Source: Amborella trichopoda
Lineage: Eukaryota > Streptophyta > Magnoliopsida > Amborellales > Amborellaceae
Direction of reading: 5' to 3'
NCBI RefSeq assembly: GCF_000471905.2
Contig: NW_006494931.1
Coordinates: forward strand, 6,703,113 to 6,767,112
DNA: 64,000 nucleotides
The notes beneath the pieces are model-generated. The model searched no databases. It was not told where the DNA came from and worked only from the letters and a program-made list of their open reading frames with translations. A program made the translations under genes and the position numbers. Each line of letters begins with the position of its first letter. Within the stretch, counting starts at the first letter, position 1. Shown piece by piece: positions 12,765 through 23,949 of the stretch.

Positions 12765-13469
12765 TGTCACGCCCAGAAATTTTTCCATGCAGCTGGCTAT
12801 GCATTGAGAACAAGGCACTTAGACCCATTATTTGTGTCACTTGAGTCCGAAAGGTTCTAGAGAAACTATAGGGCCCTCATGAGTATTCTAGTGAGCCTCT
12901 AGATGTATCTTGATGGTTGGATTGCATAGAAGGCTCTAGAAACTATACAACAGCTAGATGGTTCCTAGCCAATAACAATGGGCCATTAGACATATCTTGA
13001 AGGATGTATTGTTTAGATGGCTCTGGAAGCCATACAAGGGCTAGAGGGTTGCTAGCCATTAGATGTGAGACATTTGGGTGTCTAGAACATTATATGGAAG
13101 GCCTTGAGCCTAGGGGAAGACCCGTCATTTGTAACTCAACTTGGGCAAGGGGAAACCTAAGAGTATGGGGGATCTATTGTAAGCATTATTTGGTAATATA
13201 GTGGATTGGATAGGCCTTTGGCCAACTCGTGTGCCCTTTCTTGGTTACTTTGTTATCTCTATTGTGGGTGTGTGTGCGCATTGCCATCCGAGTGTGGGGA
13301 TGCATACTACGGAGAGATGCTAGTGTTGGTGGTGCGCACTATGCCTAGTTGCATACCTTGTGGGCTTAGCTCGTTGTTGTGCTTGGGTTGGGAAGGTCAA
13401 CCTGTCCCTGACAGACTAAAGAACACATGCTGCACAGTCTAAGACGAGCTCCACACTAAGGCCGTGACA
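12765..13469 (+). mobile_element. 3' LTR of the second Ty3/gypsy relic
   Basis: It starts TGTCACGCC after a polypurine tract and ends GGCCGTGACA, giving matching inverted ends and a 705-bp LTR. No copy was found upstream of the gag region, so the pair is incomplete in this window. Confidence 0.75.
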
Positions 13470-16204
13470 ACCAGCAGCAGCAGCAGTTGAATGAATGTAG
13501 TAAGCAATGGATGCAAGAGAGGCTATCATTCTGTGCTTACAATGATTGTAATGCATCTCTGTACCCAAATTATTGTAATTGGCGATGATGCTAACAGAAG
13601 TATGATATTGTCGTTCTAAGAAAATGAAAAGGCTGAAAACAAATGCAATATAAACGGAATCTTCCATCGATGATCTTAACATTGCAACTTCTGTACGTTT
13701 AACACCTGGTTATATGGCTTTTCTTACTATTGTTTGATTAGAAGGATATGGCGTTTCTTACTACTGTTTGATTAGAAGGCAATGGTGAATGGCCCCGCTT
13801 TCAACGCATGCAAAACAACAGAACAACAGCAGCATAACTACAAATAGAGGTAAGCATGAGCAAGAGGCAAGGCAAACGAAGTCCACAGATGAGAATTTCA
13901 ATACAACCGCAGTTGTCTCACACAATCTCAAACTTGTAAAGGTGATGTCTAAGTGTCAAGCTTCCTTGGATCCGAGTCATCAGTGACAAGCCCAGGTCAC
14001 CAACCAGCTCAAAAATGATTCCCCCGCAAAACCTGCATGTCCCAACCAGATGGCAAGCCCAGGAAGCTGCCAGAAGGCACGTCCAGGCATGCACCAACCA
14101 TTGAATACTACCAAGTCCATCCCCTAATGAAATCATCCCCACCATCCATCAACTCCAACCCCACCATCAAGGACCTCCAGGCCTCCCCAGGACCCACACT
14201 CTGTACGTGTGGCTTCCCTTAGCACCCTAAGGCTATCCATGTAGCACCATCTCGCCACTAGGCCGCTCTATACCCCCTCGACAAACCACATGACACCATC
14301 CTCCCCTTGGCGGCGATCCCCTCTCTGACAAATAATGTGATGCCCCAGTCATACAACCAAATCTATCAACAACAATAGCTTTCCATCACAAATCTCGTAT
14401 TCAAATTCAACTCCAAATTTGAATTCAACGGATCGCACCTCCCTTTTGGTCTGTACCTCAAGGGCCACCACATCCATTGAAGGGAAGTCATCAACACCGT
14501 CCATATCTCCCCCAAACCCTCATTAGATGGAGCCTACTGTCAATATGCATGCTATAACCATCCACACTGCCATCATGAGAAATATTAAGGCCACTGCTCC
14601 ACACATCCTGGACTGGAAATCCAAGATTAAGCTCCAGACAGTGAAGACTAATCCATGGCATCAGTGCCAATCCTCACCACCAAGCCGCATGATTCCCCAT
14701 TGCCTGACATCCTCGATGGCCGCACCATCACCCGATCCTAACAGATCCTAGATTGACAGGGGCAATACCATGTCAGTCCAAGCCTTAAGCTACTGGCATT
14801 TAAAATCCCAAACAAATCTATCACTGACATATCAAGCGATGACCGAGACTCACTACAAAGCATGCATCACCTGCACAATTGAATGGCTTACTGAATGCCA
14901 CATTTCGTTGCCATTATCAGGCGACCAAGTAGCTAAGTGGCCTCCTCTTAGCAGACAAGCAGACTCTCAATGGCCTGATGTCAATTACCATGTCAATAGC
15001 TGTGGAGAGCAACGAGCACCACCCACCTGATTTGGTATTTATCCTCCCTATATCTTGCCCTCCCGCTTATCACAAACATTCCATCGGTCCCTATTGCTTC
15101 GGCCTCCTACAACCTTTCCTCGCCCTCTCTCTAGTCCCCTGGCCTCTTTAAACCTTTCTCATCCCTCTATCTCTAATACTCCAGCCTCTTCCAACCCATC
15201 CTCCCACTTCCTCTCTGGCCCTCCTCCTACCCTCAATCTTTCTATCCCCTTTTCTTCCTATTCTCCCCCATGGCCCTATTGCTTCCCTTCCCTCAACCCC
15301 TGTTCTCTATCCCCCACTTCTCTGCAACCTTTCCTATTTCTCAAATACCACCTATCCCGTTGATAGACTCCCATGCATTTCTTCTCTTAATGCCCACACC
15401 CAGAGTGTAAGAAGGCAATTTCTTCTCCATTGTCCCCCTCGCCCTCTCAATATTATCTTGACTCTGCCATAATCACTCCCCCTCAATGTCTGGCTTCCAC
15501 TGACAGCCAAAATCCAGATTCTCCTTAACAACATCCATCTCATGGGCAGTAAGCCATGAGTCTCTCCTCTTCTTACCCACTCCCTCTTCTGCTATCCCCT
15601 CTGCCACAAACACCTGCCCTACTTCCACCAACCATGCTCCAAAAGAACCCCTCCCCCCCTTCTCAAAAAAAAGAAAACCTTTTTCTTCTAACCTTTTCCC
15701 TCTTTTAGTCCACAACTGGACCCGCGTTCCATCAATCGGTCCCTTTTCCAGCAATTCTCTCTAGCTTCCTGCTGGCCCTGCTGCTGTACCCCGAGCTAAG
15801 GGATGATGCCTTCTATCATCCTACCCCTCAGTTATTTCAACCAAACCAAGAGGATTGTTTCAACGTGAACACGGAGTACTAATCAGTAGTCCAAAGAAAT
15901 TGAGTACATTGATTAGACCAAACCAAACATTGACATCTTGCAAGCTGTGGCCTTTCTCTACAATGGCAACTCCTTAGACATGACATTTTTAAAGGTAATG
16001 CCGACACTAAGGACAAGGTTAAAAACATACAAATATAATTTTCTTTTTTTAAAAAAAAAGGCGTATGAGATAGCTCAAACCTTGCATGCGTCAACCAAGA
16101 CATGGGACATGGAACCTATCTCCAGCTAGCCCGAACTCAGTACCCCCATCTAGGGAAGCACCCAAGCACCCCTAGAGGCATTTGCCCCCCTATTCAATGT
16201 TGCC
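13470..16204. other. No firm gene; C/T-rich, possibly 5' part of the adjacent LINE
   Basis: Short plus-strand ORFs are present but none has a motif I recognise. 13713-13785 contains a small tandem duplication of a block with CTTACTATTGTTTGATTAG. 15040-15800 is strongly C/T-rich. Because a LINE endonuclease begins immediately downstream in the same orientation, part of this stretch could be its ORF1 and 5' leader, but I see no zinc knuckle or other proof. Confidence 0.35.
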
Positions 16205-16969
16205 CAAATGAATATATCATTATTAGGAACATCCGCAGTTTGGGCAATGCCCTTAAGAAAAAAAGGGCTTCTGGGAGACTCACTTAAGTATGCCTCCAAA
16301 GTTTTAGCTTCAAAATGAAGGCGGGCTCAGCATCCTCTCTCCCCCCAGTGCACCAAGGCCTGACCAGGGTGTTTCTGGGGATTTGGGCCATTTGAGAGTC
16401 TCTATCCATGACCTAGTAATTGCCAACGTAGGGTATTTTTCAGTCTTGGTTTGTCTCTCAAGAATCTCAGACCAGTTTCAATAGAAATTTTAAGTGATAT
16501 GTGGCTCCAATAGATGCCAACTGAGAATTTTTTGGAGCAACTCAATCAAGTTGCCTCCATGTTGCCTAACCCTTAGGTCGTAGGTGACGATTTAAATGTA
16601 ACCAGATGGTCTTTGAAGAAGAACCAGAATGGTCAGATTATCACCACCATGTCAACCTTCTTCATTTTATCTTCAGGAACAACTTCTCAAACATCATCCC
16701 ACTCAATGTGTCAGCCTTTACCTGACCCATCCACGTGATCAGCCAAACACTAACCAAAATTGTTAGGTGGGTAACCTCTATAGAGTGGGAGGACCAATTC
16801 CTAGGGACCCACTTTTACCCTCTCTAGCAAAGATAGCCTCAAACCACAAGTGCATTCTCCTTGCCACTCTATCAATATCGATCAACCACAAACCCTTCTA
16901 ATTCAAAATGATGGGGCTCGAGGAGCCAAGACCTCATGCCCCAATGGTGGTCCTCTTATAACGCAGAAG

Positions 16970-16977
16970 GATGGGCC
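16970..16977. repeat. 8-bp target site duplication, left copy (GATGGGCC)
   Basis: Matches GACGGGCC at 17647-17654 at 7 of 8 positions. An 8-bp duplication is diagnostic of hAT-superfamily insertion. Confidence 0.8.
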
Positions 16978-17646
16978 CAGCGATTGAAAAAGCGGACTGC
17001 CCAATGCCTAGGCGGCATCGCCAGGCCTAGGCGGCCAATATGGGCGGTCGCCTAAGCTGTATGGAACTTGCCTAGGCGGGCACCCAGCGCCCAACCCAGG
17101 GCGGCTGCCCAGGGCCTGCACCCCGCCTAGGTGGGCCCCCCGACCAAAGGTGGAAATTTTTTTTTTTTGTATTGATTTTTTTAAAAAATATAAAGGGTTA
17201 GAAGAATGGTTTGCAGTTCATTGGAAACCTAAAACTCACTGGAGCCCATTTTAGATAGAGAAAGCCTCCAAAAAAACTAGTTTTTTGTGATTTCTTATTT
17301 CTTTAAGATCGAAAGGTTTCTCAAAGTTGATAAAAATTGATCAAAACATCACCTATTGATATTAGATTTAATTTTTGATGTTTTATAACTCTATTGAGGG
17401 GTTTTTTAGAAAATTTTTAGTTCTTAGGAGCATAAGGTGGAAGTTTGAAGATTGAGCAATCAAACTCAAAGTAAGTGCCCTAAATACCTAATTTTTATTT
17501 TTTATACTATATATCCTTTTTTTATTCAAATGGGCATCCTTTTTGGATTCGACTAGGCCGCCCAGGTTCTGGGCGCCCGCCTAGGCGCTGGGCAGCCTGG
17601 ACCCCCCAGGTCGCCTAGGACCCGCCTAACGCTTTTTAAAACACTG
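16978..17646. mobile_element. hAT-type non-autonomous element (MITE), 669 bp
   Basis: The left end reads CAGCGATTGAAAAAGCG. The right end, reversed, reads CAGTGTTTTAAAAAGCG. Together they are a hAT-like terminal inverted repeat starting with CAG. Subterminal regions are GC-rich with many copies of CCTAGGCG in both orientations (16990-17150 and 17550-17635), flanking an AT-rich core. There is no transposase ORF. The element sits within the LINE relic, so it inserted later. Confidence 0.88.
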
Positions 17647-17654
17647 GACGGGCC
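17647..17654. repeat. 8-bp target site duplication, right copy (GACGGGCC)
   Basis: Partner of 16970-16977; LINE coding resumes after it. Confidence 0.8.
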
Positions 17655-19261
17655 AATTCTGTCTGGAAAAGAAGCTATAATTGCTAAAACAACCCTTGAG
17701 ACAACAGAGCAACAGCCTACCAAGAAACATTCCAAAAACTAAGAGTCCATTTCCATAAGTACACAATTGTTTGTTGTGTCATACCCATATAGCAATGCTG
17801 GGAAAAAAGTCATTACTATTATTTCCAATAAATTAGGACACAACATATCCGACAAATTGTTTTCATCACATTCATCATGATCGAATTAAATTGTAAGGGC
17901 TAATTCACATTCTAATTAATATATCCGACCATGAACTTGCTTCCTGTAAGCATCATTGCATACTAAGACCAAGTAAGGAACATGCTGCATTCAAGAACAA
18001 TGATCCAAGAGACTAGGGTTCTCCATGAGGTTAAGCGTAAGAAAGTGTCTCCTGGGCTCCCAACACAACGTTTAAAGGACACATTTAATAATAATAATAA
18101 AAACAATAACGACAATAAAACAACGACAAGTGGTAATAGCAGTACTGAGAATAATTATAATGATGTCGTTCGTTATTGTCATTGCTGCTGCTGCTGCTGC
18201 TGTATAGCCAACTAAGCCCAGATGACCGTCAGCCTCCAGTGGCTGAACCTCCGCAATTTTTTGGAATTTCAGATGGCCTTCTCAGGGGATCTCTTTACTC
18301 AAAAGAAATGGACCCAAATTTAACAAGAAATGGAAGAAAGTTTCAAATAGCACATCTAACCTTGTAAAAGTGCATTGATTCTGTACTCTCAAAGCAAGAC
18401 TGACTTCAAATATGAAAATTAGTATTTTCCGCAAAACAATGGTAGGACTTATTAACATGAACTTCCACCCATTACAATTGAAAATATTCAATACTATCTA
18501 TGGACATGATAAGTGTAACATTATCTTCGGATATTATAAACATTTTGCCAACCTCTTCTCCAGATACAATACCACATTCATAACAAACTGAGGAACAGAA
18601 ATAATCACATATCCATGCACTTCCAGAACATACCATATCTAATAGCCTTAGAAGTCCTTTTGTATCAAATCAAAGACATTGATATGCTTCTGCTATATTC
18701 GCACTTTGAACTACAGAAATAAAAAGAAGCATATTTGCAACATTGTCAATAACAATGCATGTCATCAGATGAATTCAAGGAATCACAGCTGCAAGTTAGG
18801 GAGCCAAAAATTGAGATCCTAAGTGTACTGCAATAGTTCCCATAGACCAGAAACATCATTAAGCTGGACCAAGACAGGCCACAAAATGCAAACCTGCCAC
18901 TTGCAGGCTTGTTACACAAGGGAGCAGATGATAAGGCACTCAAATGGAACAATCTTGAAGTGTCATGTCAGCCAACATGCATTCCACCCCGATCAAGGTG
19001 ATAGACAACCATGAAGGCGTTTATGACGAACAATAATAAGTTTTCAATTAATTCTAATAGGTTATATGTATGTTTGAGCAAAGAAATAGGTTTTGCAATC
19101 TCAAATATTGTTGCAATATTACTCCCAGACATGATAATACAATATAATCAAATATTATATTATCGACACCATATTGAACCCTAGGCCTGGACATTTTTCT
19201 CAAAAAAAGAAACAAAACAAAAAAAAAGACTAGGCCTGGCCATGACCCATGCCAAGGAATG

Positions 19262-19335
19262 GACCCTTGGCCTAGGTGGTCAAGGTCGCAAAGCCACAAC
19301 ATGACGTCAAGAGTTCCAATCCTACAATGTAAATA
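19262..19335 (+). mobile_element. Possible tRNA-derived SINE head
   Basis: A box-A-like TGGTCAAGGTCG (19277-19288) is followed about 33 bp later by a box-B-like GAGTTCCAATCCT (near 19310). This spacing is normal for an internal RNA polymerase III promoter. An A-rich run lies upstream. No clear 3' tail or target duplication was found. Confidence 0.35.
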
Positions 19336-19504
19336 TGTCATTGCAGTATTGGATGAGATATTTTCTTATTGTTTTCATGGTGCTGATATTGCAGTACGCT
19401 TCCAATGTCTAACACACAAACTATATAACCTTAAAAATAAGCACTAGATTTCCAAAAGCAAGAAATCACACTAAACTGGATATACCCAATGCCATGATGC
19501 TTTG

Positions 19505-19575
19505 CACCACAAAGGCAAGTCACTAGGGCCCAAGGTCTATCATCATCACATGGTTTGAGTCCCAGCTTATTCACA
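19505..19575 (+). mobile_element. Possible second tRNA-like SINE relic
   Basis: A box-B-like GGTTTGAGTCCCAG lies near 19552-19565, with a weak box-A-like region about 40 bp upstream. It has the same orientation as the candidate 200 bp to the left. The evidence is thin. Confidence 0.25.
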
Positions 19576-20622
19576 CAAAAAGATCGAAAGTAAAAACCAG
19601 GTTAATTTAAAATACAATGAGACATGAAGAAAAAAAAATACAGTTACATCCTGAATTGCAGAAACGAATAAAATACTAATTTTAGCACTTTATATGCCTG
19701 CACAACAAAAAAGAAGTATGTAGTACACAAAATAGAAACTCAGAAACAATCTCATTAACTCTTAATTCATTCAGAGGCAGAAATGCACTTCTGTCATACA
19801 CAACCCAGAACAACACACAATAGACCACTAATTGGATTATTTAGCAGTAAAGTTAACAAGTTGTAATATGTCACGAAGTCCAGCTTCAACCATCCAGAAT
19901 TACAGAGTATACATGGTCCATTTTGCAATAGAGGCGAGGTGCAGTTACACACCCACATCAACAAAAGCATATATCAACAAGGATCTGAATGTAGCAATTG
20001 ATGTCATCGATTTAGTACTAATATCAGCAAACACAAATAATTATCCAAGCCACCAACCATAGAACAAGCTAAACTCAGTCACATAAAGGTATCAACAATT
20101 CATTTTCTGCTAACAGATTTGAAACTCTACAAGCATCATCCTGATAATATGTATCTCCCTAACCTTTTAAGCACAAGCAATGAAGAAGAAATTTCGAATT
20201 TTCAAACGAAAGCAGACCAATGCAATGGAATTTAACTAAGTTTGAGTATGCTAATTGGCCTACAACAAATACATCATCTCAAGCATAAGCTGCATAACTA
20301 ATATATTTTGCGAATATGAGATGAAAAGGCATCTCATGATAATTATCAAGGGCCCAAAAATTTCAAATACAAACAGGGCTGGCCTAACTTACAAAATCGG
20401 CATGATGAATACAGTTGACAGTAAATCTACATCTTTACTGTCAAAAACTTGAAACTCCATGAGGGATGCAAAACGCAAAGTTACAAAAAGATACCCCATC
20501 CAGTCTCATAAATAAATTAGAATGCTGAATACAATAAAATACAACATCAGACCACAGGAAGTGTGACCCACAAACTAAAAACCACATTCGAGCCATAAAC
20601 CCAGGGAAATAGAACACACGTA

Positions 20623-23009
20623 TCAAAGGATTTTGAGGACAACAGAAGTGACAATAGCAGTAAGAAAACAGGGTAAGTTGCTAGTTAGATAGAAGGCATC
20701 AGATGTACTTCCAGTTGGACCACCAGCTGGAGAGAGGAGCCCAGGAAGCGTCAAAGATCCTCCTCCAGTTGATGACTTGGGAATTGTTGAAGGGACAGAT
20801 GATTGAGATGGCGATGGTGTTGGAGATAGTGAAGAGATGGCCAATGCAGATGGTGGAGGAATCAAAGAAGGGAACAAGTGGGCTCCTGCATATAGGGGGA
20901 ACATCAGTCTGGCTTCAAAACTGGAAGCATTAAGAACTTTACAAACTGCTCAGGGATTTAATTTCATTGCAAGTGTAGTTCCATAGATTATTTCAAGACC
21001 TTAAATGTCACGTATCTAAAAAAAAATAAGAAATTTAAAACATTTAACATTTCATTTCTTTACCAACTCTTAAGTTGGTCACAAATCATTTGTCCCTCAT
21101 TGACCTACAACAACAGCCTTACAAAAAAAAAGACCGAAACAGAATTTTGGAGAGATTAAGAAAAAAAATTGCCAGTTTTGAGCTCAAAACCCTCGATCCA
21201 CTATCTCTTTAATTCTCCCTGTATTCTCAACCAAAATTCATGAACTTTTGTGTCAAAAATCCATATTGGAGCGCTTTAACAAATATTTAACACAATTTAT
21301 CCAATCAAAATCCTTGTTCAAAGAGATTTAGAGTCAAAAGTGTAGGGTTTCAATTTTATCCAAAACCCTCAATTTTCAAAAAAAAATTACATATATTCTT
21401 TTTTTGGGTTAGATTTTATCAGAGTCTTTGTTGTAGAGAGTGTTATCATCAAAATCTAAATTACATCGTTCAAGAAGTTAACCCCCAATACAATATCATT
21501 AACGGTATCAAAAGATCCCAATAGCCTGGCAAGCTGCATAACCGAGTATCTAGGGCGAACCCGGACTCACTGATTTTTTGACCACTGGTACTTCTACTAA
21601 AATCAATTGAAGATGTTAAATTAATGAACCATGCTTTCACAGAATTAAAAGCTTGAGTTCAAATTTTTATAATAAGATTAACTGGAGATAATTAGCCTTT
21701 ACCTGGGCATTGAGGCTGAAGAGATGTGGACAAGCTGCAATCAAAATATCCCAAAAGCAAGAAATGAGAATAAACAGACAAGAAAATGAAAAATTCTAAT
21801 AAGAAAAATCAGAATATCTTTTACTATGAATGAGTTAAAGTCAAATAGTAAGTAAACATCACACACACATTTGAACATCACACACACATACACATGACCT
21901 GGTGTGTGTGTGTTTGTGTGTGGTCGGAGACATGGTGAAGAGTCGGGTATGATGAAGAAAAGTATGGTTTACATGGTGATAATGGTTCCATTGACAAAGC
22001 CATCATACGAGCAAGAGCTAACATTGCAACCCGCGCTAGTGGGTTGGACAGTGACATTTCCAAGCATAAGGTTACTATTCTTGCATTGCATGCTTGAACA
22101 AGACACCGCCAGAGGTGAAGGAGTACAATAAAGGCTGCAACCAAGCCCACAACATCAACTAATCAAATGACCAAAGGAGAGTAAGAAGAATGAAGACAAA
22201 ATTAGGAGAAAAAGAGGATAGGTGATTACTTGAGATTTCCTGGGCCACAACTACATTGAACACAGTGACCAGCGGTAATGGAATAGCTTCCATTAGCCAC
22301 AATAAGACCAGCATCTGAAGAGAACCTTGGAAACCCAGAAGCGCATGCTGCATAACAGAAATAACAAACCCATTTAACCAACCTGGCAACCTCAGAAAGA
22401 GAGGTAGGATCGAAAGAGTGTTCTTGGTGAATCAAAATGTCCAGAAACTAGGAAGAAAAGGAAAAGGGAAATGCACCCATTCCATTAAAAAACCAAGAAA
22501 CATAGGTGAGGAGGCCCCATAGGAAAAGCTTCATCTGAAGTATCCTCAGACTCAAGCAGTACGAAAGCAAACCCAATCTCAAAATTTTTAATTTTAAACA
22601 AACATAGCAATCTTTCTCAACAAAAATATCCAAGAGTGAGGGCATAACAAGAAAAAGAAGGCAATTTACCCATCCCATTCAAAAACCAGCAATTAAATAC
22701 AAAGGAAAATAACTTCTATGAAGAAACCCTTCAGCTCTGCATCTAAAAAGTCAAAACTAACCTCAAAAATCAGCTCCGGGAAAACCTCAACACTTCTAGA
22801 ATAAAAATGTCAAAAAAAAAAATGCGGACCGAAAATAAACAAAGACAATTCACTAATCCCATTCAAAAAAAAGAAAAACAGAGAGAATGCCTATACAAAA
22901 AGCATCGTCTCAAGAAACCCTTCAATTCAGCATTAAGAAAAGCAAAAACAACTACAAGAAATGAGTTTTCTACTGAAGCACAACATTGATTCAGAGATAT
23001 AAGAAATGC

Positions 23010-23049
<40 letters not shown>

Positions 23050-23733
23050 TGTGAACCCACCCGGCAAGGGGATGGCCAGGATATCTCCAGGCTTCACAAG
23101 GGGGGACCCCATGGCATTGACAGCCATGAGGTCTGTCACGGTCGTGGCATAGCGCGCCGCCACCGCCGAGAGTGTGTCCCCCACCACCACCACATATGAC
23201 AGGTAAACGGCCGGCAGCCCATTGTCTGATGAGTTGAAGCACGCGCATGGCAAGGGCACCACCAGCGGCTGCCCAACGTCAATGAGGTCAGGGTCAGAGA
23301 TCGAGTTGGCATCACGCAGCTGGTCCGCCGTCACCAGGCTCCCAAACACTGACCCCGCAATGCTTGTGAGTGTGTCGGAGGGCCGAACGTGGTACACAAT
23401 GGAGGAGGCACGGCGGATGCCATTGACGCATGCACAGGTAATAGGGATTTTGAGGAAGACTTGGGAAGGGAGGATGTGGTTCTCTATATCAGGGTAAGAG
23501 AGGTCGATGGCATTGGCAGTAATGAGTGAGACGGGGTCGACCTGGAAGCGGATCGCCACCTCCGAGACCTTGAGGTCAGTGGGTAGGGTGTACCCAACCA
23601 TGGCATTGCACGAGTCCGAGCCACTACAGGGCTCGATGGTGGACTTGCAGGAGGCCGTCGGGGCCAGGAGCAGTAGTAGCAGGGGCAGCAGCTCCAGGAC
23701 ATTTCGTTTTAGTCTGCCGCCACCTCCATCCAT
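20623..23733 (-). CDS. LYM1-like: LysM domain-containing GPI-anchored protein (LYM1/LYM3, LYP4/6 type), 5 exons, 415 aa
   Basis: A cell-surface pattern receptor; family members bind peptidoglycan and chitin fragments and work with the kinase CERK1. Exons, in transcription order, are 23061-23733, 22230-22347, 21973-22134, 21703-21734 and 20623-20885. All introns are GT-AG and phases match, giving 1248 nt ending in TGA. The start is the first in-frame ATG (MDGGGGRL). A signal peptide covers about residues 1-28. Three LysM regions lie near 48-97, 113-160 and 180-223, with CxC pairs at 100/102 and 163/165. A Cys-rich part in exons 2-4 includes NGSYSITAGHCVQCSC. A Pro/Ser-rich linker and a hydrophobic C-terminal tail (about 398-415) form a GPI signal. 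The length matches Arabidopsis LYM1 (about 416). No defect is seen. The alternative call LYM2/CEBiP is less likely because of length and C-terminus. Confidence 0.94.
23012..23048. repeat. GA/CT microsatellite at the start of LysM gene intron 1
   Basis: A GA run on the plus strand, i.e. a CT run in the transcript. It begins about 12 nt after the intron 1 donor GTGGGTTC (donor GT at 23059-23060). It is likely length-polymorphic. Confidence 0.95.
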
Positions 23734-23843
23734 GCCTGCTTGCCTCTTTCTCCCTCTACCAACCCCAAGAGCTTTACCTCTGAGCCGTCTCTTTCTCTCT
23801 CTCTCCCGAAAGACCAATAAGCTCCTCTCTCGCACCCAGCTGC

Positions 23844-23921
23844 CTCACCTTCTCTGGACCTTGCGGCAAAAGCCCTCTCTCTCTCACCTTCTCTGGACCT
23901 TGCGACAAATGCCCTCTCTCT
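23844..23921. repeat. 39-bp tandem duplication in the LysM gene 5' leader region
   Basis: CTCACCTTCTCTGGACCTTG begins at 23844 and again at 23883. The copies differ by a few bases. The whole 23740-23950 stretch is CT-rich on the plus strand (GA-rich in the transcript sense), as in many plant 5' leaders. No clear TATA box was found upstream. Confidence 0.85.
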
Positions 23922-23949
23922 CCCTCTCTGTGACAGCTAGTAGCAACTC

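Larger units (their letters stand above)
7720..13469 (+). mobile_element. Second Ty3/gypsy relic (gag, protease and 3' LTR), split by a solo LTR
   Basis: The gag start is near 7721. Gag segments lie on both sides of an inserted solo LTR, at 8029-8272 (FNGSRDARELDNFLW) and from 11090 (WDDFKREIKRQF, then AMAEQLENKREG). A knuckle-like region lies near 11700-11830. A protease-like stretch follows (VQINGRAMIDT, about 11975-12030, and VVLGMDFLRRAKV at 12210-12250). A short pol-tail-like piece precedes the purine tract. Reverse transcriptase and integrase were not recognisable, and no 5' LTR matching the 3' LTR was found. The element is broken and old. Confidence 0.8.
16205..17755 (+). mobile_element. 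L1-type LINE, endonuclease-region relic
   Basis: Translated pieces match the plant L1 endonuclease layout. The start resembles WNIRSLGNALK (here IIIRNIRSLGNALK, about 16215-16257). Next come a VHQGLTRVFLGIW segment, a GDDLNVTRW segment in the GDFN position (about 16579-16605), WVTSIEWEDQF near 16765-16800, then a tail resuming after the MITE near 17655 (KKLQLLKQPLRQQ). Several frame changes and stops separate these pieces, and no reverse transcriptase follows, so this is a 5'-region relic. A hAT-type MITE is inserted at 16978-17646. Confidence 0.7.
17756..20622. other. Intergenic / downstream flank of the LysM gene
   Basis: No supported coding region. It contains short microsatellites: AAT-rich near 18088-18125 and a GCT run at 18181-18203. 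It also holds two weak SINE-like boxes (see separate entries). The right part, roughly 20400-20622, should include the 3' untranslated region of the minus-strand LysM gene. I see no clear canonical AATAAA signal that would fix the transcript end. Confidence 0.6.

Noticed and set aside
13789-15363. Series of Pro/Ser/Thr-rich plus-strand ORFs as a host gene
   Set aside because: They sit in C/T-rich sequence upstream of a LINE endonuclease in the same orientation, with no motifs; at best LINE leader or ORF1.
22933-23835. Single-exon 300-residue reading of the LysM gene, with an N-terminal extension
   Set aside because: The upstream extension begins at GTG rather than ATG, and the 3' end reads through a donor site into a CT microsatellite. 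The spliced model matches the family length and C-terminus.
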